A DNA stretch of 64,000 nucleotides from Termitomyces sp. T153 (GCA_018296165.2 JACKQL020000010.1:248001-312000), one strand, 5' to 3'; shown: positions 39,802 through 50,256, counted from the stretch's first letter. Numbers and translations: made by a program. Notes: generated by a model from the letters alone, not told the origin.

Positions 39802-40500
39802 ACGCTAATATGCCCCTTCTAGCTTCGAATTCGAGCCTTTGCATCTACAGACTATATCCGACCTATCACACACTCGTTTATAAATTTACTATTATCACTA
39901 TGTACATTGATATATCTAAGGATTCCTACCTGTAGTAAACGACTCACGAGTGCCTGTATATGCCTCTGTGGCATTTGCAAAATTCTTTTCTCCTTTTGTT
40001 TTGTCATCGACTAGCCAGATATCTTCCCAGAAATTTACATGAAGCTATGGATGTAGTAGTTGCCGACCCTCCTTTCTTGAAAAAAGCTTTCCCAGCGACT
40101 GTGCGGTTGCATTACTGAAATTGCGACAGATCACCAATACAAAGCTAATCAGTCATTGTTCGTTGCCTTTCGCGCTCGTGATGCGTGTCTCCTGGCTCTA
40201 TTATTGGTTACTACCATGTCAGAGAATTTACTGCTGAGCTTACAGAGTCATCACGGCTTCGGGCGCGACTTCTATGGTTCGAGGTTTATATATTGGGCCA
40301 TCACAATATATCTTTCGTTCTTACACCGTCGAAGGTTTCCCGTTTCTACTTTTGCTATCGACTTGAAAACTTCAGAAAGTGACAATGCTTGACATGAGCC
40401 AGCTACTAGGAAGAAGCGCGTCGTCGACACATGGGTAAAGATATCATCTCCTCGTTTTTTTTTTTCAATATATATCTGCAACTCTTGCCGTTATCTGTAG
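39802..40500. other. Intergenic or 5' part of an unresolved gene
   Basis: CpG is normal. Short plus-strand frames at 40156-40392 and 40185-40382 are open. A possible intron, about 40434 to 40500 (GTAAAG ... CTGTAG), precedes the open exon that follows. I could not build a convincing upstream exon chain. Confidence 0.3.
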
Positions 40501-40957
40501 ACCTCACCAATCTGAGCGCCTGGAAGAAATTTACGATTGGCTTTACAAAGGTGTTCCTTGTGATGGCAAAATCCAAATGGTCAATGGTCACTTGTCTACA
40601 TTGCCCAAGCACAACATTGCAATCGCAGGGTCATATTTGCTTATTATTTTATGTTTCTCAACAACGTGGAGTAGTAGTGAGCTTCAAGATTTTGCTATCC
40701 ATGGCCGCCTCTATCGACTAAAATCATTCGAAATCTACGACGGCGACGGTCTTTTTGCACAACATGGTTCTACATGCGTATGGTCATCAGTCACGCCACA
40801 CTTTGGCCCTTGGGCCATCTACGTAGCAGTCTTCATAAGGTGTCATTCATCCATGAGCGACCTTGTCAGTATCGGTTTCCCAGTGAGCTTTATTGGCTTG
40901 AGAGTTTCCTCCGCCATCCAATGCCGAAAGCTTTCTTTTCTCGCCGGAAAAACTTAG
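40501..40957 (+). CDS. Unrecognised gene, probable exon
   Basis: Starting after a good acceptor (ttatctgtag at 40491-40500), one plus frame is open for about 150 codons: PHQSERLEEIYDWLYKGVP, then MVNGHLSTLPKHNIAIAGSY, YDGDGLFAQHGSTCVWSSVT and PHFGPWAIYVAVF. Its composition looks coding and CpG is normal. A second frame (40774-40998) ending KNLARPYPLIEDIKTD could be a following exon. I do not recognise a family and cannot say where the gene starts or ends, so no function is proposed. Other plus-strand open pieces at 41401-41643 might belong to it. Confidence 0.35.
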
Positions 40958-40998
40958 CACGACCCTATCCTCTCATTGAGGATATTAAGACAGATTGA

Positions 40999-41767
40999 GA
41001 GGCAGAAGGCAGAGAAAGCGTCGACCGGGAAATCTGAGTTCAGTTTCTTGTGATCCAGTCATAAATGATGAGAAATCATTGATCAGTTGTTTACGAGTAC
41101 TCATTGTGCCGGAAGCGGTGTTCGTGTCAAACTTTGGGTATTGGAACTTCCCTCGCAGATTTTTGGGTAGCGTTGACAATTGCATGTAACTCCGCAGATT
41201 AGTCAAAAAATCAAAAAACGCTGATCTGCCTTGTACAGCGCGGGAGAAGACCTGTAGCAGCCTGATACTACAATCCTCGAAGGCGATGGTGGACTTCTAC
41301 TGTTGGTGAGCCTCATGTACCACAACCGACACCACTAATAACTCCGCTTACGAGCATCGACGCGGAGGATTTGAATTTGGCCTTGTCTCGCAAGATATGA
41401 ATGTGGGATAATCGTCTGCTGGAGTGCCCCCACTTGGGGACGATGACAGCGATAAATAATCTGGCTTTGCGTAAAGCTGGTGGGGCTCCAACGTTCTTCA
41501 ACACCGTTAGTCCAACGCAGTGGTCTCTTGCACTCATCAACGGTCAAACAGTCAACCAGCATTTTTGTAAGGCACGTTCCTACATGTTACTGTGCGATGA
41601 TTTCAAAGATAATGACACTATTCTGATAAAGCTTGAAGCTTGAAACTTGGCACAGAAGCAGAGAACAGAAGAACGCTCCTGAGACACGGAAAATATATAA
41701 GGAGGTATTTCTATCACTTGTCATGAGCAACCGTATACTTGCGAGGAGATGACGTGCACAAACATGG
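40999..41767. other. Unassigned DNA
   Basis: Contains an open plus frame at 41401-41643 without recognisable features, and the 3' UTR of the small minus-strand gene that follows. No RNA gene or repeat seen. Confidence 0.35.
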
Positions 41768-42055
41768 TTACAACTCATCACTACGCCGTCTTGAGCGCGC
41801 CTCAACTTTCTGCACGTCGATTCTGCCAACGCCATTCGCCTTGCTCAACTTTTCTAAGACATCTTTGTGGATACTATCCCACTCCAATGTCGGAACGCTG
41901 AAAATTTGGACGTCCTGCATCTGACCAACCTGCCCAACGTGTGTGACAGCAGGATGAACCATTGCGAGCTGTGCGGGTTCGACGAAGAAGGGAGAGCTAG
42001 AAGAAAGGGTCACAGTAAGATACGTGTTTAAGTCGTAGTTCAAATTTAGAGCCAT
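41768..42055 (-). CDS. Small conserved fungal protein, 95 aa
   Basis: An uninterrupted ATG-to-TAA frame of 95 codons begins MALNLNYDLNTYLTVTLSSS, continues HPAVTHVGQVGQMQDVQIFS and KDVLEKLSKANGVGRIDVQK, and ends basic (RSRRRSDEL). It has no signal peptide or membrane span. The composition, the intact frame and the divergent arrangement with the next gene (134 bp between starts) argue it is real. I believe short proteins with this HPxVTHVGQVG core occur in other mushrooms, but the function is unknown and this recollection needs a search. Confidence 0.6.
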   Translation of the reverse strand: MALNLNYDLNTYLTVTLSSSSPFFVEPAQLAMVHPAVTHVGQVGQMQDVQIFSVPTLEWDSIHKDVLEKLSKANGVGRIDVQKVEARSRRRSDEL

Positions 42056-42189
42056 GTTGGTGATTTGGGTACAGGGCGCAATGCGATGACCTAGATAAGA
42101 TATCGACTTTGATCGATCTCTTGATGCGTCAGCAACGCGTTTTAGTAGCGATTGATAACCTTCTTTCCATCTACCATTAGACCTTGGCT

Positions 42190-43314
42190 ATGGCATCCTC
42201 AGCATCGGCGCATAAACCTCTTTCGTCTCAGGTTGGCGGGCATGCAGGCGTCCTCGCAACAGAGGACGGTTCACTAATCATCAAACCAGCACTCCCGCTC
42301 GAGCTCCAGTTCTATCAAGCACTCCAACAAAACTCTGACTTTGAGCCCTTGCGCCCATTTATACCCAATTTCATTGGAACTCTCAAGCTAGAAGGTGAAT
42401 TAGACGAAAAGAAGTCTACCGCAGAGGGAAACATCAGCGTGATACCTGCTGACACGCCGGAGAAAGATGAGTTCATTTCTGCCCTTCTGGGGGTGCGCAC
42501 GCTAAATCCATCTGCCACTTCTCTCTTGTGAATTCTTCTTGATGCACTGTAAATACAGTCTATCGTCCTGGAAAATATATCCTATCCCTTCCTTAAACCC
42601 AACATTCTTGACGTGAAACTTGGTACCGTACTTTATGACGAAACAGCATCCCCCGAGAAGGTTGAGCGAATGATCAAAACTGCAAAAAATACTACATCCC
42701 TGGAGACGGGAATAAGATTGACAGGATTTCAGGTGAGATCATCCATCACTCCATCGAGAACTCAAATCTGATAATGACAGGTCTACGACAATGTCACGCA
42801 TCTGGCCGTAAATACGCCAAAAGACTATGGGAAGTCTATCAAACCCGCAGATCTTCCGGATGGAATATCTCGCTTTTTCCCAGTAGGGTCATCAGTCGCT
42901 CAGGGAAGTCGGGAGGCTTCAAATTCATCATCGAGCGGTCTTCCTGTACATACTCTTCTGCCCATTCTGCGCGAGTTACGGAAAGACATTGCAGAGATCA
43001 AGAACGTCTATTCGGGACTCGAGATACGTATGATCGGAGGAAGTCTTTTGATTGTGTATGAAGCGGATTGGATACGTGCCAAGGAGGCTTTGCAGCGGCT
43101 CGAGCAAGAGGATGAAGATGAAGAGGACGAAGACGAGGACGAGGACGAGGAGGGTGGTTCCAAACGCAATGGGCCGCCATATGTTGTGAAGCTGATTGAT
43201 TTTGCTCATACTCGTTTGACGCCTGGGAAAGGACCCGATGAGGGGGTTTTACTGGGGATGAATACTCTTCTCAAGCTCGTTGATGGGCGAATTGCAGATC
43301 TCGAGAAGGACTAG
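42190..43314 (+). CDS. IPK2: Inositol polyphosphate multikinase
   Basis: The enzyme phosphorylates inositol trisphosphate to higher inositol phosphates in the nucleus and cytoplasm. The start is the ATG at 42190 (MASSASAHKPLSSQVGGHAG). Exon 1 holds DGSLIIKPALPLELQFYQAL, FIPNFIGTLKLEG. After an intron (about 42529-42559) come the family signature PNILDVKLG (PxxxDxKxG), then GIRLTGFQ. A second intron (about 42734-42780) leads to VYDNVTHLAVNTPKDYGKSI. The C-terminal lobe has LEIRMIGGSLLIVYEAD, an acidic Glu/Asp run, then VVKLIDFAHTRLTPGKGPDE, where the conserved DFAHT Asp binds the metal, and GLMNTLLKLVD-like text. About 340 residues, normal for the family. No defect seen. Confidence 0.93.
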
Positions 43315-43496
43315 TGTACGTGATATATTATTGTGCGCCTTTCTCGCTGGTATACAATCGCGTTCGCAGTATACAGGCAGAATGTTATGGAGACTTGGGC
43401 ATGTGAGAGCTGGAGAAAGTGGCTCAGTAGAGGAAAGAATAAAGCTGGGCTAGACCGGTGACAGATTCCTCTATGAGACAAACCTCGAACTGGTAA
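43315..43496. other. IPK2 3' flank
   Basis: Short intergenic stretch before the duplicated pheromone block; no feature seen. Confidence 0.4.
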
Positions 43497-43848
43497 AAGG
43501 GCTTATATCACAAATCGATATAGACTTCTGATCACCAAATTATCCAATCTCAAATCTCAACCACAAAAAACGAACGCAAAAACGCGCTGAATTTAAAGCT
43601 CAAACTCAAGCTCGTGTGGGCAGACTAGTTATCTGGAGCAAACGACCATCACCCCCCCAGAACCACGCATAGCAAGTAATGACCCATATCCCTAACCGAA
43701 AATATCCCCTGCTTTTGAACGAAGAGTGATAAATACTGATAACGTTATAGCCTTGGTTTACTGTCTGATCAATTGTGAGTACAAATTCACCTGAGGGGCA
43801 TGAAGAACTTACAGGATGATGATACGACTGGTGCGGCCGCGCGCGCGC

Positions 43849-44025
43849 TCAGGCGACGACGCAATATGATGTCACGTCATTGCCTTCAACCTCCTCATTG
43901 GAAGGGATATCCTGTCTGGCGAAGACGACGCAATATGATGTGACGTCGTTGCCTTCAACCTCCTGACTGACGGGCTGGATGTCGGCAGGGTTGGAAGAGA
44001 TGTTGAGAGCGACGAAAGAATCCAT
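43849..44025 (-). CDS. Pheromone-like CaaX lipopeptide precursor 1
   Basis: A 58-residue single-exon ORF (ATG at 44025, TGA at 43849) begins MDSFVALNIS and ends TSYCVVA. CVVA is a CaaX box for farnesylation of the Cys, removal of VVA and carboxyl methylation, as in basidiomycete mating pheromones (a-factor type), whose precursors also begin MDSF/MDxF and are about 50-60 residues. A 13-residue unit EVEGNDVTSYCVV occurs twice: residues 22-34, followed by FARQDIPSNE, and residues 45-57, followed by Ala-stop. Mature peptides would act outside the cell on a Ste3-type receptor. No receptor is visible in the window. A TATA box lies about 65 bp upstream. The call rests on size, start, CaaX end and duplication. 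Confidence 0.8.
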   Translation of the reverse strand: MDSFVALNISSNPADIQPVSQEVEGNDVTSYCVVFARQDIPSNEEVEGNDVTSYCVVA

Positions 44026-44089
44026 TTGATGAGCTGGAGTGAATGTAGGTGCGATGCGATCCTGGAAACTTTGGGCTATCGCGAGGGGG

Positions 44090-44097
44090 TTTTTATA
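44090..44097 (-). promoter_or_regulatory. TATA box of pheromone-like gene 1
   Basis: Minus-strand TATAAAAA, 65 bp upstream of the ATG at 44025. It is next to the segment cctggaaactttgggctatc (44061-44080), which is preserved in copy 2 at about 45411-45430. Confidence 0.55.
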
Positions 44098-44566
44098 CGT
44101 TCACGCGAGTCCTATTCTGAGATACGATTGAGCGGAACATTTGCCTGGCTCTCTTGTCTGTGGACGCTCATGCAGGCGCGAGCCCGTATTGTCTATATCT
44201 TTTTAGAGTAGGAACAAGGTTGGTGGTAGAGACGGATTTTCTAATTTGGTCAGGTAGCAGGCATGGTTTGCTCAAAAAGGGAAGCGTTAATTGTTCTTGG
44301 TGGACAAGATCACTGATTAGGATATTGGCCAGGGCGGGTGATAAGAGACCGACTCAGGGTACCTTGAAAATGTATATGCAGTCATTGGTTCTAGGTAAGT
44401 TGAATACGAGATTATTGTCTTACACGTTTATTGTCTTCGAGCGAAAGTTAGAATATTGAGATTATGAAAATAGCCGAGGTGAAGATCTAGCCGTTCAGGG
44501 ACAATATCACCGTGTACGCGGGTACACGGACAAGAGTCGTTGGAGCGTCAGTGAAACTAGTTGCCC

Positions 44567-44837
44567 TCCGCATTATCTATGTCTTTCAAAGTCGTGTCGA
44601 TAATGCAGGACAAAATGTATACAACATCTCATATGAGTTTCGGGTCTGCGATACTTACGACGTCGAGGGACAAAGTGGGTAAGATAGGTGTTTCAAAAAT
44701 CCCTACTTCGAGTGTTGTACGACTTCCAGTGAGCCATCTTGCATCTTGCTAATCGTTGGTTAGTTGGCTGTGATTATCGGCGACCGACTGAGCAGATGCC
44801 CCTAAAAATTTGTGGGTTCGGGGGCAACCTCCATACA
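44567..44837. other. Spacer between the two duplicated blocks
   Basis: About 270 bp not shared by the second copy; no gene or repeat seen. Confidence 0.4.
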
Positions 44838-45191
44838 AGGGCTTATATCTCATATCGATATAGACTTGTCACTTCTGGTCACCAACTTATCCAATCTCAA
44901 ATCTCAATCATACAAAACGAACACAAAAATGTGCTGAATTTAAGGCCAAAGCCAAAGCTCGTATAGGCAGACTAGTTATTTGAAGAAAACGACCATCCCA
45001 CCCAGAACCAGGGATATCAAGTGATAACCCATATCGCTGACTGAAAATATCCTGCTCCCTCTCGAACGAAGACCATGATAAATACGAATAAAATATAGTG
45101 TTGGTCAACTGTCCAGTCAACGGTAAGTACAGATTCGGCTCAGAAGCTGAGAAGAACTTACAGAATACTGATGCTGCCATCACACGAGCAC

Positions 45192-45368
45192 TCAGGCGAC
45201 GACGCAAAATGAAGTCACGTCGTTGCCTTCAACCTCCTCATTGGAAGGGATATCCTGTCTGGCGAAGACGACGCAATATGATGTGACGTCGTTGCCTTCA
45301 ACCTCCTGACTGACGGGCTGGACGTCGGTGGGGTTGGAAGAGATGTTGAGAGCGACGAAAGAATCCAT
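45192..45368 (-). CDS. Pheromone-like CaaX lipopeptide precursor 2
   Basis: A second 58-residue ORF of identical length lies in the duplicated block. It differs from precursor 1 at only three residues: Pro-Thr-Asp-Val in place of Pro-Ala-Asp-Ile at 13-16, and Phe in place of Tyr before the final Cys. It ends TSFCVVA, so the CaaX box is kept. The first internal unit (EVEGNDVTSYCVV) is unchanged, so only the C-terminal unit would yield a different peptide. Start MDSFVALNIS and spacer FARQDIPSNE are also unchanged. Conservation against diverged noncoding flanks suggests purifying selection after duplication, or a recent event with unequal divergence. The TATA-like box is at 45441-45446. As for copy 1, pheromone function is inferred. 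Confidence 0.8.
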   Translation of the reverse strand: MDSFVALNISSNPTDVQPVSQEVEGNDVTSYCVVFARQDIPSNEEVEGNDVTSFCVVA

Positions 45369-45440
45369 CTGATGAGCTAGAGGTTGCAGTGGATGTAGGT
45401 GCGATGCGATCCTGGAAACTTTGGGCTATCGCGAGGGGTT

Positions 45441-45446
45441 CTTATA
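45441..45446 (-). promoter_or_regulatory. TATA-like box of pheromone-like gene 2
   Basis: Minus-strand TATAAG, 73 bp upstream of the ATG at 45368, in the same place as TATAAAAA of gene 1. Confidence 0.45.
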
Positions 45447-46059
45447 TGTTTGGGTGAGGCTCTATTCTCAGGTACGAGTGAGGTGGCCATCGACCTCTGT
45501 GGACACTCGGGGAGACGCACGACCGTATTATTGGTGCCATATTTGGAACAGGAACAAGGTTGGAGGTAGAGATGGTACGGTCAAGTGGGGGTATGATTCG
45601 CATAAACAAGGAGGAGCTAATTGTTCTCAATCCATAAAAGCACTGTTGGATATTCGCCAGGGCCCACGATGAGCGAGCTGGTCAGGGCGGCATTCCAAGC
45701 GTGTGCATGCGATATCACGTTTTCGCAAGAATCATTGTTTTTCACTAGATTATTGTTTTAAAACGTTATTGTCTTGTCAGAACTATTGTTCTGAGAAATG
45801 CTGGGTTCGCTAGATACCTTCAGGGATAGTATCACAGTGTGTGCGGTCAAGACTCGTCGAACGAAACAGGCAGCGCTCGACATTTGACCCCTTGCCCTGC
45901 TGATATATCATATAGGAAGAGCCCATACATCTCTCACGCTTTCTCCGACACGAAACACAATGAAAGCATCGCCCAACGAACAAGAGTGAACAAGGGGGAC
46001 AAGATCATGGCCAGCGATAGGGAAAAATTTAAAGTTTGTGGTGGTGTGTAGAAATACGG

Positions 46060-46265
46060 AGTAAGTTCCTCAGTATCACTCGACGTAGCGTAGACAGCTG
46101 ATATATTACCTGCAGAAATACGGAGTAAGTTCTACAGGTGAATAGTAAGTATTCTAGTCATGTATGAGTAATGTAAGTAGATAGATGTACCCTCAGTTCA
46201 CTCGGCGTAGCGTAGACAGCTGAGGGGACTTTTGTGTATCGTAGCTATTTCTAGGGAATAAAATA
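46060..46265 (-). repeat. Short repeats beside the copia remnant
   Basis: Two direct repeats are visible: agaaatacggagtaagtt (about 46049 and 46115) and cgtagcgtagacagctga (about 46084 and 46206). They lie immediately downstream (minus strand) of the copia pol end, where its 3' LTR is expected; partial LTR identity is inferred. Confidence 0.4.
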
Positions 46266-46429
46266 AGGTTTAACAAAAGACTGGTAAACACCCGATCTCA
46301 TGGGATAGGGTGTTTAACCAGCGAGCGAAGGCGGAATGGATAAATAAGGTAATAGTGATATAAAAGGAAAATGATGGCTGGTGCAACATACGTAGTAGTC
46401 GTGTAAGTAATCCCGGACTTGCGCGACGG

Positions 46430-47210
46430 TCAGTTTCCTTTAAGACCCATGTGTGCGATAAGGTAGTTGTGAGTAGCGTGTGGGAGGGATTTGGTGAATA
46501 CATCGGTGATGTTTTCAGTAGTGGGAACGTGTATGACTTCGATGTCGCCAGTCTGTACCCACTCTCAAATATAGTGGTGGCGTATGTTGATGTGCTTGGC
46601 CCTGGCATGTCCCTTTGTTGACTGAGCGAGTGCGATAGACAAGTTGTTGTTGACATAGAGTGTAGCCGGTAAGGATTGGGGTAGATTGATCTCCTGGAGA
46701 AAGTTATGCATCCACAAAGACTGCTGAGCGCCCTTAGTCATTGCCATATACTCTGCCTCAGTAGCAGACAGCACCACAGTCTGTTGACACTTTGAGCTCC
46801 ACAACACAGGCCCTCCCACCATCAGAAACACATATCCTGAGGTAGACCTTCTGGTGTTGAGGTCTCCCTTGTAATCTGTGTCCACATAGCCTATGGGCTT
46901 TGACAATCCTCCGGGGTTCTGTGAGTATGTGATGGAGTAGTCCAACAGCCCCTTGACATAGGCTAGGACATGGAGGGATGCATTCCAATGAGTGGGTCCT
47001 GGGTTTGATTGGAACTGTGCTAATGTAGTGGTTGCAAAGGATAGACTCGGATGAGTGGCGGCCTGGGCCCACATCAGTGCACCCAGTAGCTGGTGGTATG
47101 GTCTGTTGGCCATGAAGGCCTTGTCAGAATCCATCTTAGGTCCCATCTCTGAGGTGAGTTGAATGCCAGAGGGAAGGGGGGTGTATCATGGGTTGCAATC
47201 AACCATATTG
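46430..47210 (-). pseudogene. Ty1/copia Pol C-terminus (RT end and RNase H)
   Basis: On the minus strand, text before 47146 reads YTPLPSGIQLTSEM with one stop. It is followed by a 193-codon frame: RPYHQLLGALMWAQAATHPS, then GYVDTDYKGDLNTRRSTSGY (RNase H first block), VVLSATEAEYMAMTKGAQQS, a decayed third block (YVNNNLSIALAQ), and AKHINIRHHYI. After one stop it closes EWVQTGDIEVIHVPTTENIT, ending near 46430. These are standard copia blocks. Integrase, gag and most of the RT are absent. The catalytic Asp of the third block is replaced by Asn. Stops at former CGA sites fit CpG decay. Confidence 0.85.
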
Positions 47211-48446
47211 AAGCATTTGAGAACTTGTGTAAGGTAGGCTTTTTGGGATGATGTTATTGCTTCAGTTTGTGCTGTAAAATTGGTTCTCTTCTGAGAAGTT
47301 TGGGATGTTTGACAAGGTATGAGATGCCATTTTGTATGTAGAGGACAATATTGAAGTGTTACTAGAGGTTTATGGGTGAATGTGAGGTGGCACTATTTGG
47401 ATGTGGATGTGGAGACTGTCAGGTTCCACTGACCATGGGGGCTCAGCTACACTGGGCAAGTCCTTACTAGGAGGACGCAATGTCCTGTGCTTATAACCTA
47501 GTGCTCTGGGGTTGGTGCAGACTATAGGGACTTGCAAGGGGAAGCCAAGGGAATTGGTCCAAGCAAGTCTGGAGTGGTCCAGGAAAGTCTAAGACCAAGT
47601 ATATTAAACATTGGGCTTGGGTGGGTGTCAGGAACAAGTTTGTAGGCACATATATGGACTGTGGGGTAAGCAGAGGCTTTGTGAGTGATGGGAGCAGAGC
47701 TGGAGTTTGATGGGGGATCAATCAAGACTGATGGGTTCTGGGGCTGAGTGTAGGGCAAGGTCCAGAGTTGTCATAAGAATGTTTGAGGGTTTGTAGCACA
47801 TGCATGGAGTTCATAATGATGTCAGAGATGAAAGGAACTTAAGAATGGTAAAGGAAACAGAGACAGTCAAGGTGAGATGAGATGGAATTGAGAAAAGAGA
47901 TAGATTTGAGACTAAAAATACAAACAAAGACAAAACAGAGAGAAAACAAGACACAAGTAACCAGTTAATGTAATATCAAGACTAAGGTAACAAATGTTAT
48001 CCTATGTCTTATATACTAACTACTGGACCTTCTCTGGGAGTTGAGGACATGATGGCAGGGCTTGTCAGAGCTGTGCAGAGTTGACAGGTGTTAGTTCTGA
48101 TCAAAGGGCAGGCCACAGTGATATTCTGATGGGGACACAGTCCATCCCATAGTTGTTGGGGAACTCCAGAGTGGTTGTGCAGGTTGCAGGAGTGGTCTAG
48201 TGATGTATGTCTGTGCCAGGAGAAGTGTTGGAGAGGTTCAGGTGCATAAGCAATATTGATCAAACTGCAGCCATGGCAGTGGCATGGGTAATGAAGTTGA
48301 AGCAGGATTGTTGCCCATCAAGAGGCTTCCTTGAGAAATTAAAAAGGGTCAGAACATACCCTGGGGTTCCCAAACTTTTCCTCATGTCTTCTTCCTATGC
48401 CTCATCTTCAGCAGCATCTGTGTCTCCCTCCCCATCTCCTACTTCC
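47211..48446. other. Repeat-derived DNA upstream of gypsy A
   Basis: CpG-poor sequence with short frames on both strands (for example minus 47758-47522, Pro-rich; plus 48207-48440). The first part may be further copia sequence. The plus frame at 48207-48440 (VLERFRCISNIDQTAAMAVA) is of unknown origin. No complete gene visible. Confidence 0.35.
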
Positions 48447-48816
48447 TGTCAGGGGACTTCCATTTCCAACCTCTGTGACTGGTTCCAGCACCTCTGCAGC
48501 TTGTTTGACATCTCTGGGGCTCTTTCCAGAACCCTGGAGATCTCCAGAGAACTCCAGAGTTCTCCATATTACCTCAGCAACCATTGCTCTAGGGTTAGGA
48601 GTAGCTCCAGTCACCTGTACAGTAGTTCCCATGCCTCCACTGCCCACTGATGCGCTGTGCCAAGCAGTGGGGATCCTTAGACTTGTTCTCTTTGGATTCC
48701 CCTCTGCTAGGTGATTAGTTACCAATTTGTATCATTGTTTACTCCACTAATATACTTTGGATTCCCCTCTGCTAGCTGTGTGACTCTAATCCATTGCTCT
48801 GGAGGTTGCCCTTACA
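48447..48816 (+). repeat. Gypsy A 5' LTR
   Basis: 370 bp, TGTCAGGGGACTTCCATTTC to GGAGGTTGCCCTTACA. It matches the 3' LTR in length and nearly everywhere in sequence; visible differences are mostly C/T and G/A. Confidence 0.92.
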
Positions 48817-48922
48817 GCAGAACAAGTCTCCTAAAACTGGCCTGGAAGCCCCACATAGCTGCAAGGAACCTCCAAGCCACTATCCATCACTTCTCCACCA
48901 GGATTAAGCATCATGGAGTTCT

Positions 48923-49985
48923 ATGTCTCAGCTTGCCAACCCAGACACACCCTTGGAGGCCCCAGCCCTGCAGGACAAAGCCTGGACTCACCTGCTCCAC
49001 TTAGAAACCCAGGTGCAATTAACACAATCATCTCTCACCCACTATACAACCAAACTCTCTACCCTCCATCAGACAATGGATCTTATCTCCCAGTCCCTCC
49101 AGGCATTGCTAAAATGCCTAAGCCCTAACTCTGCCCATCCTGCAGCCAAGGAACCAGCTCTGCCTGCCATGGCACCCACTCCAGTGGCTCCAGTGACCCT
49201 GTGGCTGCAGATCCCTCACCCAGCACTGCCAGATGCATATGATAGTGCTTGCTCTGGCAGAGAGTGATTCCTACAGTCCTGCCTCACCTACATCCACCTC
49301 AGTAGGGATGCTCTTGACTCCAATGCATTGAAAATAGTCTGGGTGCTGTCATACATGAAGACCAAATGTGCCTCCACCTACATGCTGCAAGTTTTCTGCT
49401 GTCCTGGAGGTGTGGGGAGCTTCCTGGACTGGGCCACCTTCAAGAAGGACTTTCACATGGAGTTTTTTCCATTGGACCCTGCCAAGACTGTGGCACTGAC
49501 ACTGCATGATAGGGAGCAGTATGGACAAGGGAAGCATACATTGGATGAGTACATTGACTTGTTCCAAGCCCTGGTCAAACAGGCCACCTACCTTGATGGC
49601 CTCCAGCTGTGCCTCACCTTCCAGGATGGCTTGCACCCTGCTTTGGTGGAATGCATTGACAACCTGGCAGAGGGTTGCCCTGACAATGAAAAGATTGTGT
49701 CATGGTATGAGGTGGCCCAGGACCAATGGCAGCTCATGGAGATATGGAAGGAGCTCCGCTGCCCCCATTCCATGATGCACCCTGCTCTGGTCAGCAACTT
49801 CTGCCACCCCATGCCTACTCACTCAGTGCTGGCCCTTGCTCCAGCTGCCCCCAATACTTATCCCCTACCCCTGGGGATTCTCATGGATGTGGACATGGCC
49901 TGACAACTCTGTGTGGCCCCACTGTTATGCTGGAAATGCAAGAAGCTCAGGCACTTTGCATAGCACTGTCCCCTGGGCCTGGAGG
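48923..49985 (+). pseudogene. Gypsy A gag with zinc knuckle
   Basis: The frame begins MSQLANPDTPLEAPALQDKA and continues LETQVQLTQSSL and LPDAYDSACSGRE, then a TGA at about 49264. It resumes LKIVWVLSYMKTKCASTYML, FLDWATFKKDFHMEFFPLD, YGQGKHTLDEYIDLFQALVK, VECIDNLAEGCPDNEKIV. A CCHC knuckle CWKCKKLRHFA-x-HC sits at 49928-49969, with a stop (TAG) inside it where Arg or Gln is expected. The related inverted gag at 6230-5280 shares these blocks. Confidence 0.85.
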
Positions 49986-50256
49986 TCCACTACCTTTTTG
50001 CAGCAGAGCAGGAGGAACTTCTCCTGCAGCTCCTGGCTGCAAAAGATGCTGTCAGAGCTCCATTGCTGGATGAGCTCTCAGCAGAGTTGACCCTGGAGGA
50101 AGCCAACATGAGCACCTCACCTCCAGAGCTAGAGGGGGATTTTTAGTCAAGTGACAGATGAGGTGTATGCCTCCATTGCTAGGTGCTAACAAGTTCTCTT
50201 GTCTGTCAATAGAAAATGAAACTGTCTTTTCCAATGCTCTTCATTCTGAAACAGAA

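Larger units (their letters stand above)
43497..44566 (-). repeat. Duplicated block, copy 1 (pheromone-like gene 1)
   Basis: A segment of about 1.07 kb beginning gggcttatatcacaaatcga recurs at about 44838-45902 (gggcttatatctcatatcga). Both copies hold, in the same order, an AT-rich region, the small CaaX gene, a promoter segment and a distal region ending near gttgccct. Noncoding parts have diverged by substitutions and small indels, while the gene body and the promoter core (cctggaaactttgggctatc) are nearly unchanged. Confidence 0.8.
44838..45902 (-). repeat. Duplicated block, copy 2 (pheromone-like gene 2)
   Basis: Partner of 43497-44566, in the same orientation, starts 1341 bp apart. The order of segments is the same, and indels account for the small length difference. 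Confidence 0.8.

Noticed and set aside
42976..43209. Minus frame with LVLVLVFVLFIFILLL, membrane-like
   Set aside because: It is the antisense of the acidic Glu/Asp run in IPK2.
44020..44470. Open frames at 44026-44459 (+) as genes
   Set aside because: They run through the promoter of the pheromone-like gene 1 on the opposite strand, are not preserved in the duplicate, and show no motifs.
43300..46300. Possible STE3 pheromone receptor near the pheromone-like genes
   Set aside because: No seven-span receptor frame or motif found on either strand between 43.3 and 46.3 kb.
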